From assembly GCA_964017185.1 (NCBI GenBank), contig OZ024880.1, positions 35,306,329 through 35,370,328 of the forward strand: DNA of 64,000 nucleotides. The letters run 5' to 3'. The position numbers were made by a program, and so were the translations under genes. Origin of the DNA: Rugalucina vietnamica. Taxonomy: Eukaryota > Mollusca > Bivalvia > Lucinida > Lucinidae. Shown here piece after piece: positions 26,801 to 41,800 of the stretch (within the stretch, counting starts at the first letter, position 1; the number at the start of each line of letters is the position of its first letter). A model generated the notes under the pieces. That model had not been told where the DNA came from. It saw only the letters and a list, made by a program, of their open reading frames with translations, and did no database searches.

Positions 26801-29800
26801 TTCAACAGTTTTATGGACTCATGACCTTCAGAATTAGGTCAAGGTCATCAAAATCTAATCAACTCTGAGCCTTCTCCCAACAATGCTTCTGTGCAAGTTT
26901 GGTCAAAATCCATCAATTGGTTTATAAGATATTGCGTTGGAAAGACTAATTTCAACATTTTTTATGGACTCGTGACCTTGAAAATTAGGTCAAGGTCACC
27001 AAAATCTAATCAACTCTGAGTCTTCTCGCAACAATGCTTCTGTGCAACTTTAGTCAAAATCCATCAATCGGTTTACAAGATATTGCGTTGGAAAGACTAA
27101 TTTCAACATTCTTTATGGACTTGTGACCTTGAAAATTAGGTCAAGGTCACCAAAATCTTATCAACTCTGAGCCTCCTCCCAACAATGCTTCTGTGCAAGT
27201 TTGGTCAAAATCCATCAATTGGTTTTCAAGATATTGAGTTGGAAAGACTAATTTCAACAGTTTTTATGGACTCGTGACCTTGAAAATTAGGTCAAGGTCA
27301 CCAAAATCTAATCAACTCTGAGCCTCCTCCCAACAATGCTCTTGTGCAAGTTTGCTCAAAATCCATTCATTTGTTCAGAAGATATCGCGTCGGAAAACCT
27401 AATTTGATCAGTTTTCATGGGCTGGTGACCTTGAAAATGAGGTCAAGGTCACCAAAATCTAATCAACTCTTTCCCCCCTCCCAACCATGTATCTATGCAA
27501 GTTTGGTCAAAATCCATCCACTGGTTCAAAAGATATCGCGTAAGAAAGAAGCTACGCGGACGCGGACGCCGACGCGGACGCCGACGCCGACGCTGACGCC
27601 GACGCCGACGCCGACGGGAACCGCACCAAAAACAATATGTCCCCCACCTTCGGTTGGGGGGACATAATTAGGATTAGAATGAAAGCTTAAAGCTATTCTT
27701 CTCCAAAGAAACTTCTCCTAAGGTAAGTCTGAACCCCCAGCCTTACCTGTAGTGATAAATTTGGAAGGAGCCTAGGCAAATATTTTCAAAATGGCCCCTT
27801 CATTTGGAAAGTATGGGCCATTTTTATAATGTAAGGAGATGTTTCTAGTTCAACATTTTCCTTGAATTGGCTCCTTTAATTATGAAACCAATAATATCCC
27901 TGTTAAATCATAAAGGCCACTCACACTCCAACTATAGGCCACTGCACTTCTCCATACAGTGGGAGTTAAAGTGTCTTCCTCAATTACACAAACTAGCTTC
28001 ACGACCGAGACCTCTAGTCCTTCACTTTACCACTAGGTCACAATGCTCCCCTAAAATATTAGTGTTAAAAAAATGTATTACACTTCAGTCAGGGTTCACT
28101 GATGCCCAATACAGTCGTATCAATTGTAAATTCAATGGGAAAATTTGAGCCGCCTCGTGGGAAAACCAACAATCTGCTTAGGCGGAAACAAAGACGCAGA
28201 TCTGCTTCGCGGTAACCGAGAAGCTGATCAGTGCCTTTATTTTCACTACTCGGCTAGTACAATTCCTCTTCTACTTAAATCCGAAATTTTAAGCTTCTAG
28301 CTCTTTTCTGTGCTTGTACAGGCCGGTTTGTGTCGGACCTGTTCGGAAACCACATTGTTGGTTTTCCCACGAGGCGGCTCATTTATTCTATGGATTCCGT
28401 ATACATACCTATCCATGTAAATGACTTGAGGGAATTCTATTTTATTATGTATTTTTTCCGGCCGACCCAGAGCTTGGTTGAATTGGAACCGTGACAGTTC
28501 AAAGGTCAGCATAGGAGGTAACTTTGTAAACCAGAGCTGAAATACACAGAAAATCGTCACAATGATGTGAGCCCATACAAGAGAAAACCGGTCTTCGGGG
28601 TTTCCGGCTAGGTCTGACCTGTACAGTCACATAAGCAGGCTAGAAGCTTGAAATTTAAGATTTAAGAAGAAGAGGGATCATACTATCCGTGAAGTGAAAA
28701 CAAAGACGCTGCTAAGCAGTGCATTTAACACACAGCTGATCTGTATCTTTGTTTTCACAAAGTCAAAAATCCAGTTTTCTCATGCAGTGGTTCATGTAAT
28801 GATGGCTATGTAAGGAACACAGATTTATTTTTGGCTGATCAGTTGAAAAACTTTTATTTTATCTTTTAGCTCATAACATAGATTTTGGGTACATGTTAGA
28901 ACCGCCTCATGAGTACTAACAATCTTTGTTTTGGATCCATGTTTTGGATCCAAAAAGAAGAAAAAAATGTATACCCCAGTACAAATTACTGCACAGCTGA
29001 TCTGCACCTGTGTTTTTACATAGGCAAAAATCTGTCTTTCTTATGATGCAGCTTATACATTAATGATTTCTCCACGGATTTCGCACCAAATTCTCAATAA
29101 AATATCTCAAGCAATTTTGGTTCAACAGGCTCATGCTTTCTCAATCTGGGGCTATACTGTTTGACAAAGCATGTTCAAATCTTCTGTGTACCTTTGATTT
29201 GGTGCAAAAATGCCAATTTTGTGCTTTTATTGAAAGCACAGATAACTCGCAAGCGGATTGAGTTTTATTGACCGTTTTACATGCATTATGCTCGGACACG
29301 TGTTGGAGACACAGCCCAATAGATGCTTTGTTACAATTCAAAACGGATGAAGATTAATTTATTGCTTTTAAGTCAATGATTTGTATTGAGGTTTAACATC
29401 CCAGTAAACAATTTTTCAATCATGTTGAGACGGAGCCAATGCTTCCTGGGTACTAACCAGTACTGTGAGGAGTTAATGTGTCTTGCTCAAAAACACACAA
29501 CACAGTGCTCTTTGTGGGGACCGAACCCAGGACCTTTCAATCTGGAGTCTGATGCTCTACCACCAGGCCACCACACTACCCAAAATATATAACTCATTTA
29601 AGTCACTGAAATAAATAAAATGATTGTAGGATGAGCTTAAAATTGAACGGGCGGAGATTGTAATTGGCTAATTTTTGTAGGGATTTAAATAACTTGAGCC
29701 GCCACATGGGAAAACCAACAATCTGCCTAGGCAAAAACAATGGCGCAGATCCGCTTCACAGTAACTGCAAAGCTGATCAGCGCCTTTGTTTTCGCTACTC

Positions 29801-32800
29801 CGATAGTACAGTTCCTCTTCTACTTTAATCCGAAATTTCAAGCTTCTAGCTCTTTTCTGTTACTGTACAGGTCGGTTTGTGTCGTACCACGTCGTAAACC
29901 ACATTGTTGGTTTTACTTTTCCCATGAGGTGGCTCAATTCTAGTACAGTAAGTACCTCTTGTCCCGATTTCTGTGTAGCCTCACTGCTGATGGTTTCTAT
30001 TTCTTTGTGAGCCATGGCAGCCTCCAGGCTCTCGTGTATATCTCGAAAACCATTCACCTGTAGGGGAAACTGACCAAAGTTCTCCTCGTTGCTGAAACCC
30101 TTGCCTGTAATTTAACGATAATAATAACTTTCAAGAAGGTAACACACTCAGCTAAAGCTATCGTTTATGAGGCCCTATAAAAGGACCTCTGACGGTGGTA
30201 ATGGGAGCCATAATGTATAGCTGCCTCAGATTTTGATGAAAATAAATGTTGGTCAAATGCTTCTGTTTTTGTATACATGTTTGCTGGTAGTCCATAGTTT
30301 ATGATATTGGATTGAGGTTCTTGTTTCAAAAGAAGTAGTGCTTTATTTTTGGGTTAAAATGGGCATATTTGGTATTAAACATATAGAAAAATAGAAAAGT
30401 ATTTATTTAACATTGTTCCCCCCCGAGTCCCAAGAAATCCCTTTGCATATGAATGTATTGTCATATTATACATAATATATGTGAATGGCGTTCTGGGACT
30501 CGGGGGGGAACAGTACCCTACAGCCCAAAATGTTATCTCAGTACTAGAGCCCAAGTATGTGAAAGTGTTTTTAACTTAAAATTAAAAAGAAAACAAAACA
30601 GCAATTAAGTTGTATGCCATATATAAAGTGCAAAAAATGGATATATACATTTGTGTCCAAAATAAACCCCAATCTGTTTGATTTATAACCACTTTTTACG
30701 TTCCATTCCCCAGAAAATGAGGGTACTGTATATTCTGTGGAACAAACTTTTGTAATCATTCTATACTAATATTGTCCACTTGTTTACACGGCCAATAACC
30801 TCTTGCACCACAAACAGTAACCTTGTTGGACTGTTTTCCTATTTTTTTTTTAAATGTATTAACTTCCAAATCAACAACTTTTCAGTCAGGTCGGTATGAT
30901 GCCACCACTGTCTAGGTATTAGCCAGTACCATGGGAACGTAAAATGTCTTTGTCATTGGTACAATACAGTGACGTTAAATTTCAAATCACCAACTTTAAG
31001 GGTGTTTACTCAATTTTCCATTCATTCTCAAAAAAACTACATTTGCTCATTATATCACGTTAGGCATCAAAACAAGAATCTTTCAGTTCTTTAATGAAAG
31101 TGAATCTAAATAGAGGTCCTGGGTTTGATCCAGTCGTGGGGAGCCGTGCTGTGCCTGAGACACACTACCCCCCACCCCCGAGTACTTGGTACAAGAAGTA
31201 ATACGTGGCTCAATCCCAAAATGATTGAAAAAAAGTACCTATTACAGGATGCTCGGCCATAATCTAATCGAATCAAAAGTAACTTTTATGATTATAATCT
31301 CTTCGACACAACCATTATACTGCCAAGCCAAGTTCTGTTTGCGGGTGTGCCTGGAGTTTTTTCTCCGGGTTCTCATGTTTTCGTCCACCTACTGATTGGT
31401 CAATCTCATACGAGCTAAAATAATCTTGAAAGGGACATTAAAGCAAATCAGAAAAATAAATACATTGGAGACCGTGTTGTAACAGGTTTATACAGGTAAA
31501 TAAATATTCATGCAAGGTTGCTCAGTGTGACCAAGTTTTGTCACAATGGGCCGTGTCTGGAGAAAATGTTTTTGGTTAAGATCAAACTCTAATCAAGCTG
31601 TGCAAGACATAGAAGATGGATTGAAGTTTTGTTTATTAATGACACAATTCTGAGTTGCTGGCTGGCCATCCCTGATCTGGGTATAAGGTTTTGTATATAA
31701 CAGATAGCAGGTTTTTTTTTTAGTTAACAGTGCCTTCACTGCCTTGTATAATGTTTGGTATTACTTAGACAATAATATTATACAGGTAACTGCTAAAGGT
31801 TTGTACCCAAAATGTTGACGTCGTAATATTTCAATTTTATTTCAATGGCATTATGCATGTTTATCGCACTTTACACAGTGTTGCATGCACAAAATATGAT
31901 ACAATAGTGGAATTAAAGGACTACAAGCAAGGAAAAGCGAAAAATTAAATTTTTCTCACAAATGAAATTTTGACCCCCACCCCTGCTAAAATCGCCTTTT
32001 TTACACTATTTGGAGGAAATAGTCAAAACTTTTAATAGTTATAGGTTCAGAATACATTGGGCTTTTGCCCTAATCATGAAATACCACCACCAGAACCTTT
32101 GAGACATTGTTATGGTATTTTGAAAACGAGGCATAAAACCCCCAAGAACGTCACCGATTCTTGGTAAAACCTATAGGTACAATGTATTATGAAAATTGTG
32201 GAAATTGTAATAATCTCTAATGGAGTTTGTGGGCCTCACAAATAGAAACACATTGATGCTTGATATGATCCACGTCATGAGAAAACTGGATTTTTGCCTA
32301 TCCGAAAGCAAAGACGCAGATCAGTCTCGCGGTAATTGCAAAGCTGATCAGGGCCTTTGTTTTCATGACTCACGTAGTACAATCCCTCTTCTTCCTTAAT
32401 TCGAAATTTCAAGCCATTCTAGCCATTTTTGTAGCTTCACAGACTGATTTGTGTCGGACCTGATCAGAAACCCCGAAGACCAGTTTTCTTGCGTCGCGGT
32501 TCATTGTCAATCATTGATGCTTGATATCATTACAAGACTTTCCACATTGATGCTTAACAGTGAGAGATCAAAGGGACCTGTCTTTTTATTACTGAGCTCA
32601 CTCAATTTAGTTACCATATTCGTTCTAATTACCGGTAGTGCACATACTACAAGTAGCGCACACCCTGGTCATTTCCGATGAACAAGTACATAAGCGCACA
32701 CTGCTAAATTATCATATATTGGTACTTTACACCAATTTTACACATTAAAACCCTATAAACTGCATCAGAACTTAATAAGATAAGATAAGATAAGATAAGA

Positions 32801-35800
32801 TTTATTTTGAGTCGGCAAGTATCACAAAAGTACAACATAAGCTCTGATGAGCTTTTTAACCGACTAAATTTAAATTTATATGATCAAACACTATTTTACA
32901 ATGGTTGGAACACTTAAATCACATCATCCTTGATAATTTTGACAAGGTTATTTCAGCAGTTTATGTTTATTTTCGTCCATGGTGTGTGCTAATTAGAACA
33001 ATACTTTGTTAACTTTAAATTATTTTGAAACGTTAAGAGCACTGTGCGCTAATTAGAATGAATATGGTAGACTCTTTTTCTTGGAAACTCTCAACCTTGC
33101 CATAAAATATGTCAAGAACAATGTTAAGGCTTGAAATTTTCAGCCTTCAATTTCATACCATGTTAATTAGAAGTTCACAATTTTTTAGTTCATCTACTTT
33201 TTAGCAAAATAAAGCAGTAAGCATTTAACAATACAGCTCACTTTGAAGGATATTACGTCTGATACACAGAAAAAAACGATACATGAAATACTCACCCTCG
33301 TTGATACCATCGGCCCTGTACTGGCCGTAGAACAGGTCCACCATAGGATTGTCAGGATGCTTCTGACTGACACCCTCACCAGCACTGAAATAATATGTCA
33401 TGTTATGAGAAAAATGGATATTTGCCTAAGGTGAATACAAAGACGCAGATCAGCTGATTAGCACCTTTGTTTTCGCTACACAGATGGTAGTCTCGCTGGT
33501 TGGAAACCCAGTTTTCTCACATCACTGCTCTTATGTCAATATAAGAGCCGCAGCAAGTTACAAACCATCCTGTACAGTCTCAGAAGAATAAAAGGTTGAA
33601 ATTTTAAATCAAAGAAGAAGAGGGATTATATACATACTATCCTACAGACAGAAAGTTATCAGTGTACAGTACATTGGTCAGGCATACCAAGGCAATGAGT
33701 TTGAAGAACTAACATAACTATCAATTGGTTAGGATGGTCGAGAAGAAGATTTGAACACATCTTCCAGACACTCAAAGAACTTGTGTAGAACCAGCACTAT
33801 AGCGGGTAAATGTGTCTTGCATTACTACAGACGCTACCTGGAAGAGCTAAGGATCACATCTAGGTCCCGAGGTTATAAAACTTTTTTCATGCTCAGCTCA
33901 GCTGTGACTAAAATTTATCCTGCTCATAAATGTTAAAGTGCCAACAATTGTTGGCATTTTAACATTTATGAGCAGGATAAATTACAGGCTTTGGCATTCT
34001 AAACCTTCAATTTCAATTATATATTTGGGCTACTTTGGTATTTATCAACAGTTGAAATTTCATGCTCAGCTGAGATGAGCTTGAAAAAAGTTTTATAACC
34101 TCGGGGCCAGGGCTGGTAATTGACTTGCCCAGTCTAAATTTACAAAGTTTGGCGTACATACCCATCAGTTGGCGAAGATGGTCGAGAACAAGATTTGAAT
34201 GCATCTTCCAACCACTCTAATAACTTGTGTTGAAATTCACTCACATCCTATAAAACATAGAGACAGAATAAATACAGACTAGAGGACCATTGGTCCTGTA
34301 GCTCACCTGAGAGATTATCACATTGTAAGCTCATGAGATTTAAATTAATTGAGAATTAATTGACCAATGAAAGTCTATGCATGGACACTATTGACCCCCG
34401 GGGCATGGCCAAATTTGACCCAGGGGCATGACTGGCACAATTTATAATGGGGACTACCAAACATTGCTTCATACAAAATATAGAAGCTCTGGGCCTTTTG
34501 GTTTCAGAGAAGAAGTTTTTTTTAGTTTTTCCCATTGTAAGTCTATGGAGATTATCTACCCCCGGGGCGTGGCCAAATTTGACCCCAAGGGCATGGCTGG
34601 CACAATTTATGTAGAGGACCATTAGCCATTGCCACATACAAAATATCAAAGCTGTGTGCCCTGTGGTCTCAGAGAAGAAGATTTTTGAATTTTTTTCCCA
34701 TAGCAAGTTTATTGAGACTATCAACCTCCGGGACCTGGCTATATTTGACCCAAGGGGCATGATTGGCACAATTCATGTAGAGGACCATTAGCCATTGCTA
34801 CATACCAAATATCAAAGCTGTGGGCCTAGTGGTTTCAGAGAAGAAGATTTTTTTAGTTTTTCCTATTGTAGGTCTATGGAGACTATCGACCCCCAGGGCG
34901 TGGCCAAATTTGACCCCGGGGACATGATTGGCACAATTTATGTAGAGGACCATTAGCCATTGCCACATACAAAATATCAAAGCTGTGGGCCCTGTGGTTT
35001 CAGAGAAGAAGATTTTTGAATTTTTTTCCCATAGTATGTCTGTGGAGACTATCAACCCCTGGGGCGTGGCCAAATTTGACCCCAGGGGCATGAATGGCAC
35101 AATTTATGTAGAGGACCATTAGCCATTGCTACATACCAAATATCAAAGCTGTTGGCCTAGTGGTTTCAGAGAAGAAGATTTTTTTAGTTTTTTTCCTATT
35201 GTAGGTCTATGGAGACTATCAACCCCCGGGGCATGGCCAAATTTGACCCCAGGGGCATGATTGGCACAATTTATGTAGAGGACCATTAGCCATTGCCACG
35301 TACAAAATATCAAAGCTGTGGGCCCTGTGGTTTCAGAGAAGAAGATTTTTTATTTTTTTCCCATAGTAAGTCTATGGAGACTATCAACCCCGGGGAGTGG
35401 CCAAATTTGACCCCAGGGGCATGAATGGCACAATTTATGTAGAGGACCATTAGCCATTGCTACATACCAAATATCAAAGCTGTGGGCCTAGTGGTTTCAG
35501 AGAAGAAGATTTTTTTAGTTTTTCCAATTGTAAGTCTATGGAGACTATCCACCCCCGGGGCGTGGCCAAATTTGACCCCAGGGGCATGGCTGGCACAATT
35601 TATGTAGAGGACCATTAGCCATTGCCACATACCAAATATCAAAGCTGTGGGCCCTGTGGTTTCAGAGAAGAAGATTTTTTAATTTTTTTCCCATAGTAAG
35701 TCTATGGAGACTATCGACCCCCCGGGGCGTGGCCAAATTTGACCCCAGGGGCATGAATGGCACAATTTATGTAGAGGACCATTAGCCATTGCTACATACC

Positions 35801-38800
35801 AAATATCAAAGTTGTGGGCCTAGTGGTTTTAGAGAAGAAGATTTTTTTAGTTTTTCCCATTGTAAGTCTATGGGACCTATCTGTTGCCATGGAAACCACA
35901 ATTTTGATACAATCTGCTCCAAAACCTAATGCCATCAATCCCCCAACCCAATTATGGTTCACATTAAATTTGATCAAGATCGGCCTACTAGCTTCAGAAA
36001 TATTCTTCTTTGAAATTGTGGACGGACGACGGACGGACGACGGACGGACGACGGATGCCTGCCTATCCTATAAGCTCACCTGTGAGCCTTCGGCTCAGGT
36101 GCGCTAAAAAAGAATATTTCAAATAAAATTTTATCTGCATATTATATACTGTAAATTCAGAAATTTTTGCTGGACTTTTAGTTCCCAAATTTTCTATTTA
36201 AGCAAATTTGCGAGCGTGCAGTCTATATAACAATTAAAGTTAGTCATAAGCAAGTACTCCAGGTTGGTGTGGTAATCTCATATTTGCAAATATTAGTGAA
36301 AATAAGTTCTCAGGACCATTTCCAGACTTTTAGTATTTTTCTCCCCTATGAATTCTAAAATACAACCCTCTCTTTACATTATTCATGCTAAAACCAAGAC
36401 GCTGATCAGTCTACAGTACATTTTCTCACCTGCTGACTATCACTGACACCCGCTGACGAGACAGGCGAAGATGAGAATGCCTCCTTCAGGATATCCACTG
36501 ACTTTGATGGGTCCACATACTTCCGTTTAGACCCTATCATTAGAGCGAACAAGTGACGTAGCTCCTGCATGAAGCGGAGATTACGTTTCTCTTCTATGGT
36601 GCATTGGGATATGTCTTTGTTAGGTTGATAGTTCAACACGAGATGTCTGAATCTACGGAGATGGAATAACGACTGAAAAAAATATAAAACATCATAATGA
36701 ATTATTTTTCATAATATTTTAAAATGGCACTTATAAATTCAAGTCAGTCAATTCAATGACAGTTAATTTAAGCTATTAGTCATATATTAATGAACTGAGG
36801 CTCTTTTAAAAATGAAACTCATTTCAAACAAATACTGTATGTTTGTTTTTGTTTGCTTGTTTGTTTGTTTGATTTGTGGTTTAGTATCCCAGTCAACAGC
36901 AATGGTCATGTCAGGACACTGCCTCCATTTTATGGGACTTTATCCAACATAAATATGCCTTGACACCCAAAATGTGCTTGAGATTATAACTACCCAAGCA
37001 CACATCTAAGGCTTATACGGATGATTTGACTTGAACCATTTTTCCTTGGCAGGCTCAGACCATCTGAGCAGTTAACCAGTAATCAGATGGACAGTAAGTT
37101 GTTTATAAGCTTTGCTTGGAGGCACAAGCAGCGAACCCAATGGACAGGCGCCCATAAATTGTATGTTTGTATGGTCGTTTAATTTAAGTCCCATTAACAA
37201 TTTTTTAGTTATGTTGAGACAGATTTCCAACAAATAGGTACATGTACTTAGAAATGTTTAGGTAGTTCAAGCCCAGATCTTACCCTTATTTCAAGATCAT
37301 TTCTGTCTATGGGAGGCTTTAATCCATGCACATTTTATAAGACCTGATCAGAAACATAAGTTTAGAGCCATTTGAGACTAGAAAATGTGTTTATGAAACA
37401 CTATGCCCCCAACTGGTAAGCCACTTTCAAGATGTAAAAATGTCCAAAAAATGACTAAGTTCAAATTGTAAAAAAAGTGACAAAAATTAATCTGAAGAGT
37501 ATATCCCAACCACATGCATATCTTCAAAGCATGGTCACAATGTCTGCAAAGTTTCAAAAGTATCGGTATTAAATTGTAGGAGGAGTTGCGCACACAAGGT
37601 ACCCTCTATCCATCCACTAAAATGCCCGAAAAAATTACCAAGTTCAAATTGTGAAAAAACTGACAAAAAATAATCCAAGGATTAAATCCAAACCACATGC
37701 ATATCTTCAGACCATGCCCATAATACATGTAAAGTTTTAAATGAATTGGCATGAAACTGTAGGAGGAGTTGCGCACACAAGGTACCCACTGCCCATTTAC
37801 TTTCATTGTCAAAATGCCCGAAAAATGGCTAAGTTCAAATTGCGAAAAAAGTAACAAAAATTAATCTGAGGATTATATCCAAACCACATGCATATCTTCA
37901 AAGCATGGTTACAACATCTGTAAAGTTTCAAGAGAATCGGAATAAAACTGTAGGAGGAGTTGCGCACACAAGGTATCCACTATCTATTCACTTTATCAAG
38001 AATTAAAAAGAGAAATAACTCTCACAGAATTGGCCCCTAGCCCCTTGAATTTACCTGAAAGAAAAAATACGGGTCCTCTTAATTTTCATATACAAACTAC
38101 ATACCAAATTTCAAGATCCTAGCTCTAACGGTTCCTGACCGAGTGCTCACGCATCACAGACTGACAGACCGACTGACTGCACGGACAGACCCAAACCAAT
38201 ATGCCCCCTCAACTTCTTCGAAGTTGGGGGCATAAAAAACCAACAGTTTGCATATGCGAAAACAAGGGTGATGATCAGCTTCTCAGTCAGTGCGAAGCTG
38301 ATCAGCGCCTTGTTTTCGCTTCAGGGATAGCACAATTCCTCTACTTTCAAGCCTCTAGCTTCTGTGCTTGTACAGCTTGATTTGTGTCAGACCTGTTCGG
38401 ATACCACACTGTTGGTTTTACTATGATGTTGCTCATCTGTGAGCACTAAAATTGACTGAAAACCCACCTGAATAACGGCACTAAACCAGCAGGTATTCCC
38501 GACATTCTTGAGACCGACCGGCCAGCCATCCTGTCGTTTTCTCTCGTAGGGATTGAGTGGGTCCACAAACCAGATGTCGCCGCGCTTACGTTTTGTACCT
38601 GCCTTGCTCTCTATCAGACTTTGCTCCAGGATCCTAAAATATGCAGAATACCAGATAAAGGAGAATTTAATGATGATTGAGCCGCCACATGGGAAAACCA
38701 ACAATATGCCTAGGCGAAAACAAAGGCGCAGATCAGCTTCGCAGTAACTGCGAAGCTGATCAGTACCTTTATTTTCTCTACTCGGATAGTACAGTTCCTC

Positions 38801-41800
38801 TTCTACTTAAATCCGAAATTTCAAGCTAGCTCTTTTCTGTGACTGTACAGGTCGGTTTGTGTCGGACCTGGTCAGAAACATTGTTGATTTTCCCACGAGA
38901 TGGCTCAATTAATGGCCAATTTGGCATATTTTGTCAAGTATTGGCATGCTTCTGCTTTTCAAATGCTACAGGAGAAATAAGCAATATTACGTTCTGGTCT
39001 TATTATATACATTTACTGTATATTTTTATGTAACTTGTATTTTATGCTTATCACAAGAATTAAATGTATTTCAAGTAAATATTTGGAACAAATACAATAC
39101 CTGCTTATATCTTGCTCTTCTCTCGAGACCTGACCTCCAAGGATCCCTGGGGTCTCGTGAGTCTGTGAGTCCTGCAGGCTCGCCGCTATAGCTTTCTGTA
39201 TATCCTCCGACTCATTAGTGTCGCTAACATTGGTTAGGTCGATAACGCCTTTGGTGTTCTTCGTTGAGAGAGGTTTAGACCCTGCTACTGCGTCTAACGA
39301 GTCAGACTCTTTAGGGTAGGTGATTGCCATCTGTGAAAACAGTAATTACCAATAATTGAGCCATGATGCGAGAAAATCGGGCTTCGAGCTTTCAACCTGG
39401 TCTGAAACAAACCGGCCTGAGCAGTCACAGAAGAAAGCTAGAAGTTTGAAATTTTAAATATAAGTAGAGGAGGAAAAATCCAAGGAATTGTACTATCCGT
39501 GTAGCAAAAAAAAAGGCGTTGATCAGCTGTGCAGTTACTGCACAGCTGAACTGCGGCTTTGTTTTTGCATATGAGAAAATCTGGTTTTCTCAATTTATAT
39601 AGCTCGAGAAAATTATAAAGAAGAGAATGAGCAGATCTTTCTCTCAGAACATAATTCTGAGTTCTGTGCCCATTACTGTATTAGCAATCTTCTTTGCTTG
39701 AAGAAAATTTGTTAAGTAGTTAGAAGAGAATAAATATTAAGCAGGAGTGAAATGTAATCCATTTTTATCATTTTTTTCTCAGCATATAGTGCAATGTCTT
39801 TGCCAATTTACCTTTGACACAGTTTGCATTTGTTTATTGGACTGCTTCAAGTGGGTATATTTTCAACGAGATCCTATTATGGTAAACAAGACATGCCCAC
39901 ATGCTTCACATGACACTGGCATTAAGTCTAAAGCAAGTAGTTACCTCTTTTTTTATTGTTTACAAAACTTTTTACTGTACTGCGGTAAAATAATTTCAAA
40001 CAATACGCATGAGAAAAAAAATTACTTTTGCAGTAGGAACTGTGGTAGGTAAAGCTGTTTTCCTTTGTTGGTTTTCATCCGATATTAACATATTAACAAC
40101 CTCCGCCACCTCGTACTTCCCATCCGTCGTAGAGCATGCACTGATTGCCTGGTGTATCCGCTTCTTGTCCTCTATACCTAGAAATGCAAAGTAAAAATAG
40201 AGGATCTTACACAAGTTGTCATTTCATATGAAATTTATCAAACAAGCTTTCTGTGAGTTTGATAAATTTCATATGAATTGATGAATGTAAGATTTGTTTT
40301 ATCATTTAAAATAGGAATTTATCGCTTTCACAGGGGACATATTTTCAATGAAAATTTACATTGTTGTTACTGATGTTGTCAATGATGTTATGTATTCCAG
40401 CAAATGTGCTAATACATGTCACGTGTGGTCATAACACTTTCTATTACATGATGTTATCCACTGGAAAACAGCAATGTCATATGATAAATATGTTTATGCA
40501 ATAATCCAGTGTTTTCCCTGGCGCACAAAAATGCGCATTTTGACGCAATTTTTGGCTCAATGTCCCCAAAAATATACCCAGGCGCGTCGAAACGTTCCGG
40601 TAATTTCGGTCCGGTTTTCTCGTCGCAGTTACCCGTTTTAGATACAGACGCTTGTTTTTCCTTTTAGTTTCTGTACTCGATCATATACAAAGCGTCTTAT
40701 TGACTTTCTGACTGGTTTGTTCTACTAAGAAGATGTTTAAAATTGTAATTGTGATAAACCCAGTCAACTCTCTTTCTTTCTTCAACATGGCGGCTCACTC
40801 GCGTCCGATGACAGATTTTTTTTTAAACTCAGACTGAAATTCTGACTGAAAATAGCGAGTCAGCGGCTTCTGAGCCGCCAGAAAAGCGGATTCCGCTGTT
40901 CCCAGACGCAGAGAAATATACTTAGAAAAACAATTGAGGGATATTGAGGGTTTTTGTTTCGATTTCATTCCTAAAGGTATAATTTTTTCTACCCAAATAA
41001 TTAATAGATATGTAGCAGAACCATCACTGTGCAAGGATTCCATAAAATTTTCGCGTTGCCTGGAAGCGCTTCTCGCAGACTTGCAGAAATGATGGAACAC
41101 CCCTAAAATTAAAGTTATCACTGCTCACTACCCTATCCAAATCTTTCATTCACCTCCTCTTACTGGTTAATCCAAATGCAAAACTGTTTTGATAATCGAA
41201 ATGGCGACACTTTTATGTCTAAAATGCACTTTGGGTAAATTCCAGAAATCTGTGATTTTTGGTAAAAAACACATTTTTTAACCAAAAAAATGTTTTTCGT
41301 TTAAAAAGTTTCCCTTTGCACTGCGAGTATGAAACTGAAATCCGTTTTTGAATGTGCGCTCTGGTTTTCTCAAAACAGCGTTTTTTAAAATGTGTTGACA
41401 AATTTTTAATCACGTAATGCAAATTCCCATTAAGGTAATGTTCAATTCTGTAGCAAATGTTTTGAAATGCTGTAAAATCTAAACTAATGCCCGTAGCTCA
41501 AATCGTTTTTCTGTACCAAACTCGCAGCTTAAAGGGCAACGTTTTAAGCGAAAAAATTTTTTTTGGTAAAAAATCGTGTTTTTAACCAAAAATCACAGAT
41601 ATCTAAAATTTTCCGAATATGCAATTTAGACATAAAAGTACCGGCATTTCGATTATCAAAACAGTTTCGCAGTTGAATGAACCAGTAAGAGGGGAGGAAT
41701 GGCAGAATTGGGTAGGGTAGGCAACAGTATGAACTTCAATTTCAGGGGTGTTCCAACGTTTCTGCAAGTCTGCGAGAAGCGCTTCCAGGCAATGCGAAAA

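Larger units (their letters stand above)
25355..27670 (+). mobile_element. HINE-B (Helentron-like) with a captured LINE fragment
   Basis: Left tip TATGTCCCCCCAACCG recurs inverted in the terminal hairpin (GTCCCCCACCTTCGGTTGGG). It contains about eleven ~150-base monomers and a GACGCCGACGC simple repeat. Between the left tip and the first monomer is the endonuclease fragment listed next. Confidence 0.8.

Noticed and set aside
25960-27540. CRISPR-like array
   Set aside because: Units are ~150-base contiguous tandem monomers with no unique spacers, in animal DNA.
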